Of a DNA stretch of 64,000 nucleotides, positions 1 through 7,927 are shown piece after piece (position 1 is the stretch's first letter; each line of letters begins with the position of its first letter). A program made the translations under genes and the position numbers. The notes beneath the pieces were generated by a model that saw only the letters and a program-made list of their open reading frames with translations, ran no database searches and was not told where the DNA came from. Source of the DNA: Desulfatibacillum alkenivorans DSM 16219 (GTDB lineage Bacteria > Desulfobacterota > Desulfobacteria > Desulfobacterales > Desulfatibacillaceae). The stretch lies in the NCBI RefSeq assembly GCF_900142135.1, contig NZ_FQZU01000015.1:1-64000 (forward strand), in the 5' to 3' direction.

Positions 1-154
1 CTTCCGCCCCTTGTTGGGCGGAAAAGGCCCGGACGCAGTTTTCAACCTCATCGGCAATCTTGCCCTTGAGTATTTTGTAACGATACTTGGGCGTCCAAAC
101 TATGTGATACTGGCAATGCCAAATTGTTTGTGATAACTTCTTGAATCGACTCAT
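1..154 (-). CDS. tnpA: IS200/IS605-family transposase TnpA, N-terminal part (runs off window)
   Basis: The first 51 codons read MSRFKKLSQTIWHCQYHIVW followed by TPKYRYKILKG, the typical N-terminus of the small Y1 (HUH) transposases of the IS200/IS605 family. These proteins cut and rejoin single-stranded DNA at hairpins near the element ends. The HUH motif and the catalytic tyrosine would lie further along and are outside the window, so activity cannot be judged. The start is the ATG whose first base is 154, with a short purine-rich stretch upstream. The hairpin at 214-237 lies upstream of the gene as expected for the left end. Confidence 0.85.
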   Translation of the reverse strand, partial: MSRFKKLSQTIWHCQYHIVWTPKYRYKILKGKIADEVENCVRAFSAQQGAE

Positions 155-213
155 TTGTTACTCCTTGGCTACGGTTGTGGGGACAACTCGGCCTCGGTTG
201 TAGCAAATGAGTC

Positions 214-237
214 GTTCAGATGGCAAAGCCACTGAAC
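214..237. repeat. Imperfect palindrome with bulge, probable IS200/IS605 left-end hairpin
   Basis: GTTCAG, one unpaired A, TGGC, loop AAA, GCCA, CTGAAC. The two stem blocks pair perfectly and are separated by a single bulged base. Bulged subterminal hairpins of this size are what TnpA proteins of this family bind, and this one lies 60 bp upstream of the tnpA start. The exact element end was not determined. Confidence 0.6.
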
Positions 238-242
238 TCTGA

Positions 243-267
243 CCTTGCTCAGAGAGCAAGGTTTTTT
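243..267 (+). terminator. Rho-independent terminator-like hairpin
   Basis: CCTTGCTC, loop AGA, GAGCAAGG, then TTTTTT: a perfect 8-bp stem followed by a T tract on the + strand. It sits between the transposon end and the 3' end of the permease gene. It could insulate the permease region from transcription coming from the left. Confidence 0.6.
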
Positions 268-298
268 ATGTTGGAATAAACTATCCCCCGGCGGCTTT

Positions 299-2929
299 TT
301 AATCTTCCGGTTCTATATTTTCATTCTCAGGCGTTTCGTTGTTTTCCGAATCTTCGGCCGGGGCCTCGCTTTGCTTCTTTTCCGTCTGGGGCGCCTGGGG
401 CGCTTTGATCGTCAAGCCTAAGGACTCCATGATTCTAGCGGCTTCCTGCAGCCGGGCCTCGGCCTTGGCGGATTTTTTGAATGCTTTGGCGGCTTCGTCC
501 CGGGCTTCCTGGGCCTGCTTGACCATGGCGGCGCGCTGGGCTGCGGCTTCCTCCGTGTTTTCCGTGGGGCAGTCAAGGAGCCGGGTTTCCGCCTTAAGAG
601 CCTCTTCCCGGGCCATTTCCGCGTCATGCTCCAGGCTTTGGGCCTTTTTAAGGCATGCTTCATACTCGTCCATGGCTGCAGCCAGCTTGCCCGCCTCGCC
701 TTCGTCGGGCTGGGCGGTCAGGTCCACGTCATGAGAGGCCAGGACCAGGGCGACAATGGGCAGTTTGTTGAGCAAATCCTCTATTTTACCGCCGAACTGG
801 TTTTGCAGTTGATTGTAATGCAGCCTGAACGGGCTGAACACCAGGGCCGCGTCTCCGGACTCCTCCCGGACCGCCTGGGGATCCACCTTGGAAAGAACCA
901 CGGGTTCGGCCTTGATGCGGGCTTCCTGGAGAAAGTCCGACATGATCATGACGGCTTCCTTTTCGTCCTCTTTGCCGGCCTGGGCAAGCACCCGGATTTT
1001 GGCGTTCTCCCAGCCGGAATTCCGGGTTATCAGATAGGCCAATAAGAGCATAAGCCTGCCCGTGGCGTCGTCCTTCCACCACACGTCAATGCGCCGGTCC
1101 TCTTTGGGAATAGCGTCCAGAGCGGCCCATTCCTCCTCGCCCGCAGCTAACAGCACGATGTTCACCCCGGCCCGGAAGGCGATCCGCAGGTTGCGGCTGT
1201 AAGGGATTTCCCGGCCGCCCACGGTGCTGTACCGCTTTTCCTCAAACCAGTTCAGGACGGCGGTGTTCGCCTTGAAAGGCCCGATGCCAAAGCACTGGAC
1301 CAGGGTTTCCAGCGAGGTCTGGACGTCCGAAGTGCGGATGGCCAGGGGAAAGATGGGCAGCTTTTGCTCGGCGATGGCCTGACGCAGCTCCTCCTCGGCC
1401 TCCTGCTTCATTTTGTATCCCACCGCCCCTGACTTTTCGATCACATGCACAGCAGTCACTGTGCCGCTTTTTCCTTCCAGCCAGGAGGAAAAGCGCAGCA
1501 GATTGGCCCGCCGGTCCGGCCTTTCCGTAAAGACCAAAATGTAAGGCCGCCAGTCCCGGTAATGCTCGGGTTCGTTCACCGTGGCCAGCAGATGCTTGCG
1601 CATTTCCTGCAAATGGTGGGAGCGCTGGCCGTCCGCCCAGCGTTCCGTATGGGCCGTGCGCAGCAGGTATTGATGGATGGCGAACAGCACGGCGATGGCC
1701 GCGGCGCCGGCCTTGGGGTCGATGGCCAGCATGGCGCCCAGGCAGGCCAGAAAGCCCAGCAGGCTGTAGTTTTTGTTGAAAAACTGGAACGTGGGCCGGA
1801 AGGACGGGCTGGACGCCTTGGCCTCGAAATAGGTGGCGTAATTCAACAATCCGTATGAAATCAGGAAGAACATGGAAACCACAGGGGCGATCAGGTTTAA
1901 ATTACCTGTCAAGACCGTAATCAGGGCGATTCCAGCCGCCAATAACACCCCGCGCCGGGGATTGCCGCTGGCGCCCTCCCCCTTGGCGAAGGGCGTCAGA
2001 AAGGGAAAAATTTTGTCCTGCGCCAGGGATTGCAATATCCGGGGCGCTCCTAAAAAGGAGGCCATGGCTGAAGACAAGGTGGCGGCGACCACGCCGGCGT
2101 CGATCAAAACCGGCCACTTGGCGACTTTTTGCATGGCCGAATAGTCCTTGCTCAATACGTCCAGGGAACTGGTTGCAGCAAAGACCATGGCCGCGCCGAA
2201 ATATACGGCGATGGAAAGAAAGACGGCCGCAAAGGTTCCCCGGGGCAGGCTCTTTATCGGGTCCTTCAGGTCCCCGGACATGCTCACCCCCTGGGTGAAC
2301 CCGGTCACTGCCGGAAAAAATATGGCGAACAAAATCCAAAATCCCGGCCCGTTCGACGGCCCGGTCCAGTTTTGCGCCAGCGTGGACCCTTTCACCTGGG
2401 GCAGGCCGCCTATAAAAAAGGACGCCAGCGCCAGAACCAGCAGGGCCATGACCACAAACTGGAATTTGGTGGCCACGTCCGCGCCCAGCCAGGCGAACAC
2501 AAAAAGCAGGCTCATGGCGATCAAGGCGATCATCCGGGGGGAAAGGGCGCTGCCTCCAGGCAGTATGCCTTCCAACGCCTCGCCGAAGCCGATGCAATAA
2601 AAGGCTATGGAAACCGACTGGGCCAGGAACAGCACCAGGCCTATGGCGCCGCCGAATTCCAGGCCCAAAGTCCGGGAGATCAAATAATAATCCCCGCCGC
2701 CTTTGACCTTCATGTTGGTGGCGACGGCCGACAGGCTGACGCTGGTCAATACGGATATGGCGTTGGCCAGGCCGATGATGATGAGCACCTTCCACAATCC
2801 GGCCTCGCCTACCACGTAGCCCAGACGCAGAAATAAAATGATGCCTAAAATAGTCAGGATGCTGGGGGTGAACACCCCGGCGAAGGTTCCCAACTTGCTC
2901 CCGTTTGGCTCGGCGGCTTTATTGTTCAT
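299..2929 (-). CDS. SLC12-like (cation-chloride cotransporter type) permease, APC superfamily
   Basis: Protein of 876 residues. The first ~430 residues form about 12 hydrophobic segments beginning GVFTPSILTILGIILFLRLG, the start seen in SLC12/NKCC-type members of the APC superfamily. The rest is a soluble domain (from about residue 460, IL VFTERPDRRANLLRFSSWLE region) like the C-terminal domain of the eukaryotic cotransporters. The last ~110 residues are charged and alanine-rich, predicted coiled coil, ending in an acidic tail. Likely role: transport of inorganic ions or amino acids across the inner membrane; the substrate cannot be read. It lies 33 bp downstream of the sigma-54 activator gene on the same strand, so the two are probably co-transcribed. 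The start MNNKAAEP is the first ATG of the hydrophobic protein. Confidence 0.8.
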   Translation of the reverse strand: MNNKAAEPNGSKLGTFAGVFTPSILTILGIILFLRLGYVVGEAGLWKVLIIIGLANAISVLTSVSLSAVATNMKVKGGGDYYLISRTLGLEFGGAIGLVLFLAQSVSIAFYCIGFGEALEGILPGGSALSPRMIALIAMSLLFVFAWLGADVATKFQFVVMALLVLALASFFIGGLPQVKGSTLAQNWTGPSNGPGFWILFAIFFPAVTGFTQGVSMSGDLKDPIKSLPRGTFAAVFLSIAVYFGAAMVFAATSSLDVLSKDYSAMQKVAKWPVLIDAGVVAATLSSAMASFLGAPRILQSLAQDKIFPFLTPFAKGEGASGNPRRGVLLAAGIALITVLTGNLNLIAPVVSMFFLISYGLLNYATYFEAKASSPSFRPTFQFFNKNYSLLGFLACLGAMLAIDPKAGAAAIAVLFAIHQYLLRTAHTERWADGQRSHHLQEMRKHLLATVNEPEHYRDWRPYILVFTERPDRRANLLRFSSWLEGKSGTVTAVHVIEKSGAVGYKMKQEAEEELRQAIAEQKLPIFPLAIRTSDVQTSLETLVQCFGIGPFKANTAVLNWFEEKRYSTVGGREIPYSRNLRIAFRAGVNIVLLAAGEEEWAALDAIPKEDRRIDVWWKDDATGRLMLLLAYLITRNSGWENAKIRVLAQAGKEDEKEAVMIMSDFLQEARIKAEPVVLSKVDPQAVREESGDAALVFSPFRLHYNQLQNQFGGKIEDLLNKLPIVALVLASHDVDLTAQPDEGEAGKLAAAMDEYEACLKKAQSLEHDAEMAREEALKAETRLLDCPTENTEEAAAQRAAMVKQAQEARDEAAKAFKKSAKAEARLQEAARIMESLGLTIKAPQAPQTEKKQSEAPAEDSENNETPENENIEPED

Positions 2930-2962
2930 TTCAGTTTTCCCATTTTTGGAAATTAAACTTTT

Positions 2963-4345
2963 TTATTCTATGCCGTGCTTTTTCATCTTTTGATACAGCC
3001 CGGTGCGATGGATGCCCAAATTCCTGGCCGCCCCGGCCCGGCTGGAAGCCTGGACCAATGCCTGCTCGATGATTTTTTTCTCCGCCTGATCCATCAGAGC
3101 CTTTAACGAGGCTTTTTCTTCAATAACCTGGGGCAAAACCTCCTGCTGGCTCAGGTCGGGCAGGTCGGCCGGCGACACCGCGTTGTCCCGGCAGACGATC
3201 AAGGCGCGCTCGGTCACGTTTCTCAACTCCCGCACATTGCCCGGCCAGGAATATTTTTCAAGGATTTCCTTGACCCCGGGCAAAATTTTCGGCGGCGTCT
3301 TCTCCCGGCCCAAAATCCGGGAAAAATGCTGGAACAGGGGAAAAATGTCGTCCCTGCAATCCCTCAGCGGCGGCAGCTTGAGGGTCATGACGTTGATGCG
3401 GTAATACAAGTCCTGGCGAAAAAGCCCCTGCCGCATGAGCCTGGCCAAATCCCGGTTGGTGGCGCAAATCAGCCGGAAGTCGATTTTTTTCGGCCGGTTG
3501 GCGCCCACGCGCTCCACTTCCCGCTCCTGGAGCACCCGCAATATTTTGATCTGCATGGGCAAAGGCATGTCTCCGATTTCGTCCAGAAAGATAGTCCCTC
3601 CGTGGGCCAGCTCGAACTTGCCGGCCTTGCCTTTTTTCCGGGCGCCGGTAAACGCCCCTTCCTCGTACCCGAACAATTCCGCCTCCAGCAATTCCCCGGG
3701 AATGGCCGCGCAATTCACCTTGACCAGGGCGCCCGAGTCCCGCTGGCTCAGTCCGTGGATGGCATGGGCGAAAAGTTCCTTGCCCGTGCCCGACTCCCCC
3801 ATGATCAACACCGGAGAATCCGCCCCGGCCGCCTGTTCGGCAAGCCTCTTGGCCCGGATAATATCCGGCGAGTCTCCTAAAATGCTGTCCAGGGAATAGT
3901 TGGTGCGGTATATCTGCGCCAGTTCATCCTCGTATTTTTCCAGCCGCCGCTCCAGATGAGTGATGCGTTCGTACAACTCCTTCATCTTGCCCGGATCCAT
4001 GAACAACAGCTTGCCCGCCGCGCCGATCACCTTGCCGTCCTTGCTCAGGGGAAAACGGGCCACCACCCTGGTCTTGTCGTCCAGAATCATGCTGCGTCCG
4101 ATCTCCGCCTTGCCGGTGCGTATGGTCCGGTCCATGCGGCTCTTGGGCGAGACGTCATGGATGTGCCTGCCCACCGATTCCTGGGGCGTGAAAGGGTATA
4201 TGCCCTCGTTGGCGCTGGACATATGGCGGATGATTCCCTGGTCGTCCACCAGAATCAGGCCTTCGTACGGGTTGTTCAAGAGGGCGTCCAGCAGATCCTG
4301 GGGGATTTTTTGGGGGGCGGCGGATTTTTTGCGGGATTGGCTCAT
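2963..4345 (-). CDS. Sigma-54-dependent transcriptional activator with PAS sensor domain
   Basis: Protein of 460 residues with the three parts of a bacterial enhancer-binding protein. An N-terminal PAS domain (about 15-118) is followed by a short coiled coil (about 119-150). The AAA+ domain has Walker A GESGTGKE (183-190), the sigma-54 contact loop GAFTGA (230-235) and Walker B IFLDEI (252-257). A Fis-type helix-turn-helix closes the protein (NLGIHRTGLYQKMKK). There is no receiver domain with a phosphorylatable aspartate, so a small ligand or redox signal sensed by PAS is likely. The gene is divergent from the beta-oxidation operon, and the gap between them carries two palindromes and a -24/-12 promoter; it is therefore the likely activator of that operon (inference). 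Confidence 0.92.
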   Translation of the reverse strand: MSQSRKKSAAPQKIPQDLLDALLNNPYEGLILVDDQGIIRHMSSANEGIYPFTPQESVGRHIHDVSPKSRMDRTIRTGKAEIGRSMILDDKTRVVARFPLSKDGKVIGAAGKLLFMDPGKMKELYERITHLERRLEKYEDELAQIYRTNYSLDSILGDSPDIIRAKRLAEQAAGADSPVLIMGESGTGKELFAHAIHGLSQRDSGALVKVNCAAIPGELLEAELFGYEEGAFTGARKKGKAGKFELAHGGTIFLDEIGDMPLPMQIKILRVLQEREVERVGANRPKKIDFRLICATNRDLARLMRQGLFRQDLYYRINVMTLKLPPLRDCRDDIFPLFQHFSRILGREKTPPKILPGVKEILEKYSWPGNVRELRNVTERALIVCRDNAVSPADLPDLSQQEVLPQVIEEKASLKALMDQAEKKIIEQALVQASSRAGAARNLGIHRTGLYQKMKKHGIE

Positions 4346-4388
4346 GGGGTATTTTCTCCTGGTTTGGAGCGCCGTATAAGAAAATCTA

Positions 4389-4410
4389 CATGTATAATAT
4401 TATATACATG
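4389..4410. promoter_or_regulatory. Perfect inverted repeat, candidate enhancer site 1
   Basis: CATGTATA, spacer ATATTA, TATACATG: 8-bp perfect arms. It lies 44 bp upstream of the activator start codon and about 180-200 bp upstream of the -24/-12 promoter of the divergent operon, the usual distance for sigma-54 enhancers. It could also mediate autoregulation of the activator gene. Confidence 0.55.
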
Positions 4411-4460
4411 GACGCTATCTAGTGCAATTCCAAAATGCTAAACCATCATATTGGAAAATG

Positions 4461-4478
4461 TGTAGAGAAATCTATACA
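4461..4478. promoter_or_regulatory. Imperfect inverted repeat, candidate enhancer site 2
   Basis: TGTAGAGA, AA, TCTATACA: 7 of 8 arm positions pair. It shares the TGTA/TACA ends with the palindrome at 4389-4410 and lies about 110-130 bp upstream of the -24/-12 promoter. Two related dyads in series fit cooperative binding by a Fis-type activator. Confidence 0.5.
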
Positions 4479-4588
4479 GATTGGTCCTGGTTTTTCACCG
4501 CAAAAATAGATAACGCAACTACATATTGTTCAAAAAATTCAACAATAAATCAAACAGTTATTTTATTATGTCGCCATTGATCCGGGTT

Positions 4589-4604
4589 TGGCAAGCCTTT
4601 TGCC
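4589..4604 (+). promoter_or_regulatory. Sigma-54 (-24/-12) promoter of the beta-oxidation operon
   Basis: TGGCAAG-CCTT-TTGCC matches the RpoN consensus TGGCACG-N4-TTGCW at all invariant positions, with GG at 4590-4591 and GC at 4602-4603 at the correct spacing. Mismatches are one A for C and the last base. It points toward the gene at 4932 and implies a leader of about 315 nt that includes the repeat at 4630-4820. Confidence 0.75.
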
Positions 4605-4629
4605 TATTAACCAGCTGATGGGGCTCCCT

Positions 4630-4661
4630 ATGGGGTCAAATCTACGTTTGACGTTTGAGCC
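4630..4661 (+). repeat. 32-bp dispersed repeat, copy 1 of 3
   Basis: Starts ATGGGGTCAAATCTACG and ends GACGTTTGAGCC, containing the dyad TCAAA...TTTGA. It is identical over 32 bp to copies at 5811-5842 and 12687-12718. This copy lies in the predicted leader of the beta-oxidation operon. Confidence 0.9.
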
Positions 4662-4794
4662 ATTACGGAGCGGTTTGAATGGCCAATCGGGAGCATCTAA
4701 CGTTTTGTCGGGTTTGAAGTCCATCCGCGTTTTCGCCCATGTGAAGTGCAAAACCGGACTTTGCAACCCGGCGGCCAAACTTGACAGGCCGCAG

Positions 4795-4820
4795 GTTGGG
4801 TAGAGCTTGCGAAACCCAAC
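4795..4820. repeat. GTTGGGT...ACCCAAC dyad repeat
   Basis: GTTGGGT, AGAGCTTGCGAA, ACCCAAC. The same 26-bp dyad, with a few changes, recurs at 6015-6040, 35920-35945, 57256-57281 and 57433-57458; a half copy lies near 12755. It is a genome-scattered palindromic repeat. Confidence 0.85.
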
Positions 4821-4931
4821 AAAATCAGTCCGATAAGTTCTAACGGCAAGAGTTTTCAATCCGTAAGTTTTTTATAACAGGGAATTAACCTTTTACCTTT
4901 TTAATCAATCATCACCCTTCAGGAGGAAATC

Positions 4932-5804
4932 ATGGCTATTAAATCAATGTTTGTGGTGGGTTCGGGACTCATGGGGGCGGGCATCGCCCAGGTGAGCGCC
5001 CAGGCCGGCATCGATGTGTTTCTGACCGACATGTCGGAAGCGGCTCTTGAAAAGGCCAAAAAAAACATCGCCTGGTCCGTGGGCAAGTTTGCGGAAAAAG
5101 GCAAGATTTCCGAAGACGTGGACACGGTCATGAAGCGCATCACGACCGTCACCGGCTATGAGGCCGCCAAGGACGTGGACCTGGCCATTGAGGTGGTTTT
5201 TGAAAACCTGGAAGTCAAGGAGGGAATCTTCAAGGCTTTGGACGAAGCCTGCGGCCCGGACGCGCTCATCGCCTCCAACACCTCGGCCATTCCCATCACC
5301 GAACTGGCCGCCGTCACCAAGCGGGAGGAACAGGTTCTGGGCATCCATTTTTTCTCTCCGGTCCCCATGATGATGGCCGTGGAGGTCATCAAGGGCGTGG
5401 CCACCACGGACGAAACCGCCCAGGCCGGCAGGGAGTATGTGCTTCAGATCGGCAAGGAGCCCATCATGGTCAACCGCGACATCGCCGGGTTTGTGATCAA
5501 TCGCATCAATTTCCCTTCCAACATCGAGGCCATGCGCCTGGTGGAGCAGGGCGTGGCTTCCTGCGAAGACATTGACAAGGGCCTGCGCCTGGGTTCGGGC
5601 CGCAAGATGGGCATTTTCGAGACCGGCGACATGGTGGGCCTGGACGTGTCCTACGGCGCCATGATGGCCACCTACAAGGAAACCGGCGACCCCCGTTTTT
5701 ATCCGCCCCTGCTGCTCAGGCGCAAGGTCAAGGCCGGGCACCTGGGCCGCAAGACCGGCAAGGGATGGTACGAATACAACGAAGACGGAACCCGTAAAAA
5801 ATAA
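4932..5804 (+). CDS. hbd: 3-hydroxyacyl-CoA (3-hydroxybutyryl-CoA) dehydrogenase
   Basis: Protein of 290 residues, the usual length of stand-alone HBD/PaaH-type enzymes. It oxidises (S)-3-hydroxyacyl-CoA with NAD+, step three of beta-oxidation. The N-terminal Rossmann fold shows VVGSGLMGAGIAQ (residues 8-20). The catalytic histidine is in LGIHFFSPVPMM (H139). The C-terminal dimerisation domain includes DIAGFVINRINFP and the final GRKTGKGWYEYNEDG. AGGAGG ends 6 nt before the ATG. It is the first gene of the operon behind the sigma-54 promoter, and 317 bp of repeat-rich DNA separate it from the next gene. Chain-length preference cannot be read. Confidence 0.93.
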   Translation: MAIKSMFVVGSGLMGAGIAQVSAQAGIDVFLTDMSEAALEKAKKNIAWSVGKFAEKGKISEDVDTVMKRITTVTGYEAAKDVDLAIEVVFENLEVKEGIFKALDEACGPDALIASNTSAIPITELAAVTKREEQVLGIHFFSPVPMMMAVEVIKGVATTDETAQAGREYVLQIGKEPIMVNRDIAGFVINRINFPSNIEAMRLVEQGVASCEDIDKGLRLGSGRKMGIFETGDMVGLDVSYGAMMATYKETGDPRFYPPLLLRRKVKAGHLGRKTGKGWYEYNEDGTRKK

Positions 5805-5810
5805 AACCAA

Positions 5811-5842
5811 ATGGGGTCAAATCTACGTTTGACGTTTGAGCC
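5811..5842 (+). repeat. 32-bp dispersed repeat, copy 2 of 3
   Basis: Identical to the copies at 4630-4661 and 12687-12718. It begins 6 bp after the stop codon of the hydroxyacyl-CoA dehydrogenase gene. Confidence 0.9.
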
Positions 5843-5982
5843 AACACGAGGCGGGTTTTTATGAGTCGGCCGGGAGGAATGAACATTTTTTTGGGTGAAA
5901 CTGCACAGCTTTATTGGGTTTTTAAAATTCGGAGGGAGAGCGGATGCCTTTGGATTCTACTATCCGATGTGCGGCAGAGCCG

Positions 5983-6040
5983 CCCAATCTGCGCCTTTTC
6001 TTATCGCGGCGCAGATTGGGTTGAGCTTGCGAAACCCAAC
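5983..6040. repeat. Large hairpin joined to a GTTGGGT-type dyad
   Basis: CCCAATCTGCGCC (5983-5995), a 12-nt loop, GGCGCAGATTGGG (6008-6020) form a perfect 13-bp stem. The right arm overlaps a copy of the GTTGGGT...ACCCAAC dyad (6015-6040). It fills most of the gap between the first two operon genes and could stabilise or attenuate the transcript. No T tract follows, so it is not a classic terminator. Confidence 0.75.
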
Positions 6041-6121
6041 AATAAACGTTTCTCAATGCGGATTGAACGCATACCCGCCCTCGATCAACCGCCCGCAAAA
6101 GCGGCGATAGGATGAAAAGCT

Positions 6122-7909
6122 ATGAGCGATTTCAAAATCAATCAAAAGGATTTGTTCTTTATCCTTAAGGAGCAGTTGGGATACGGCAAGCTCTGCGAAT
6201 TCGAGCGGTACGAATCCCTGAACGAAGATACTTTGGACATGCTGGTGAACGAAGCCATCCGCTTCGCCAAAGGCGTGGTCTCTCCGCTGAACGAGATCGG
6301 GGAGGAGCAGGGCGTGCATTGGGAAAACAATACGGTCACCTGCCCCAAGGAATTCAAGGCCGCCTTCAAGGCCTACGGCGAGGACGGCTGGACCGCCGCG
6401 GTGCGCGATCCCGAATTCGGCGGCCAGGGCTTCCCCACCATGATGCGCATTGTGGTCAACGATCTCATGTACGGCGCGTGCCAGTCCTTTAACATGGCGC
6501 CCAGCCTCACCCACGGCGCGGCGCACCTGATCGAGTCTTTCGGCACCGAGGAGCAGAAGCAGACCTACATTCCCAAGATGTACGGCGGCGAATGGGCGGG
6601 CACCATGGCCCTGACCGAGCCCAACGCGGGCTCCAACCTGGCGGCCCTGGAAACCATGGCCTATCCCGAAGGCGATCATTACAAAATCAAGGGAAACAAG
6701 ATTTTCATCTCCTGGGGCGATCACGACCTGGCCGACAACATCGTGCATTTGGCTCTGGCCCGGATTGAAGGCGCTCCCGAGGGCGTGCGCGGCATTTCCC
6801 TGTTCATCGTGCCCAAGTACCGTGTGGACGAAAACGGAAACCCCGGCGAGTTCAACGACGTGGTTTGCACGGGCATCGAGAAAAAGCTGGGTCTCCACTC
6901 CTCGCCCACGGCCGCCCTGGCTTTCGGCAGCAAGGACGGCTGCATCGGCTATTTGTGCGGCAAGGCCAACATGGGCCTGGCCCATATGTTCCAGATGATG
7001 AACGCAGCGCGCATCAACACCGGCGTGTCCGGCATGTCCATGGCCAGTGCAGCCTACCAGCACGCCCTGGATTACACCAAAAGCCGGGTTCAGGGCCGGG
7101 ATATCGCCAAACGCAAGGAAGGCTCCGTGCCCATCATCGACCATCCCGACGTCCGCCGCATGCTCTTGTGGATGAAGGGCGCCGTGGACGGCATGCGCTC
7201 CATGATTTACACCACCGCCTTCTGGGCCGACCTCGCCCAGGTGACGCCCGACCCGGAGGAAAAAGAGCGCTGCTCCATGCTCATGGAGTTCATGACCCCC
7301 ATCGTCAAGGCCTATTGCTCGGACATCGGGTTCAAGGTCTGCGAGACGGCCATGCAATGCCTGGGCGGCTACGGTTTCTGCAAGGATTACCCCATTGAGC
7401 AATACCTCCGCGACTCCAAAATCATGAGCCTGTACGAAGGCACAAACGGCATTCAGTCCACCGACCTCATGGGCCGGAAGATGCACATGAACGAAGGCGC
7501 GCCCTACAAAGCCTTTCTTAAGGAGATCAACGACTTCTGCGAGAGGAACCACGCCCACCCCGGGCTGGGAAGCCAGGTGCGTTTTCTCAAGGACGTCATG
7601 GACGATCTCCAGGAGATGGCAAGGGAAATGAGCGCCCGCTATTCCGCCGATCCCCTGCAATGGGCTTCCTATACCTATCCGGCGCTCATGTGCTTTTCTG
7701 AGGTCATCATGGTTTGGCGCTTGGTGGATATGGCCATTATCGCGTATGATAGAGCCCAGAAATCCGGCAAGAAAAACGACTTTTTCCGCGGCAAGGTGGC
7801 CCAGGCGACCTTCTTCACGGACATCACCCTGCCTCACACCCAGGCCCGGGCCCGCACGTGCACGCGGGTGGACCGGGAGGTTGTGGAAATGGCCGACAAC
7901 GCGTTCTAA
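6122..7909 (+). CDS. Acyl-CoA dehydrogenase, long form (C-terminally extended)
   Basis: Protein of 595 residues, about 200 longer than the basic acyl-CoA dehydrogenase fold. The FAD/substrate signature MALTEPNAGSNLAALET is at about 160-177 and the base-carrying loop LYEGTNGIQSTDL is near 440. The last ~150 residues form an extra helical domain as in the FadE5/AidB-like branch. Expected reaction: alpha,beta-dehydrogenation of an acyl-CoA with electrons passed to electron-transfer flavoprotein. The gene lies inside the beta-oxidation operon, 18 bp before the first thiolase gene. Substrate length is not readable; the extended form often acts on medium to long chains. Confidence 0.9.
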   Translation: MSDFKINQKDLFFILKEQLGYGKLCEFERYESLNEDTLDMLVNEAIRFAKGVVSPLNEIGEEQGVHWENNTVTCPKEFKAAFKAYGEDGWTAAVRDPEFGGQGFPTMMRIVVNDLMYGACQSFNMAPSLTHGAAHLIESFGTEEQKQTYIPKMYGGEWAGTMALTEPNAGSNLAALETMAYPEGDHYKIKGNKIFISWGDHDLADNIVHLALARIEGAPEGVRGISLFIVPKYRVDENGNPGEFNDVVCTGIEKKLGLHSSPTAALAFGSKDGCIGYLCGKANMGLAHMFQMMNAARINTGVSGMSMASAAYQHALDYTKSRVQGRDIAKRKEGSVPIIDHPDVRRMLLWMKGAVDGMRSMIYTTAFWADLAQVTPDPEEKERCSMLMEFMTPIVKAYCSDIGFKVCETAMQCLGGYGFCKDYPIEQYLRDSKIMSLYEGTNGIQSTDLMGRKMHMNEGAPYKAFLKEINDFCERNHAHPGLGSQVRFLKDVMDDLQEMAREMSARYSADPLQWASYTYPALMCFSEVIMVWRLVDMAIIAYDRAQKSGKKNDFFRGKVAQATFFTDITLPHTQARARTCTRVDREVVEMADNAF

Positions 7910-7927
7910 ATCCATGGAGGAAAAAGA

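Noticed and set aside
4566-4859. Short readings through the repeat region before the beta-oxidation operon
   Set aside because: The predicted peptide (GSNVKRRFDPI) recurs at 12557-12805 only because the 32-bp DNA repeat is present in both; there is no sign of selection on protein.
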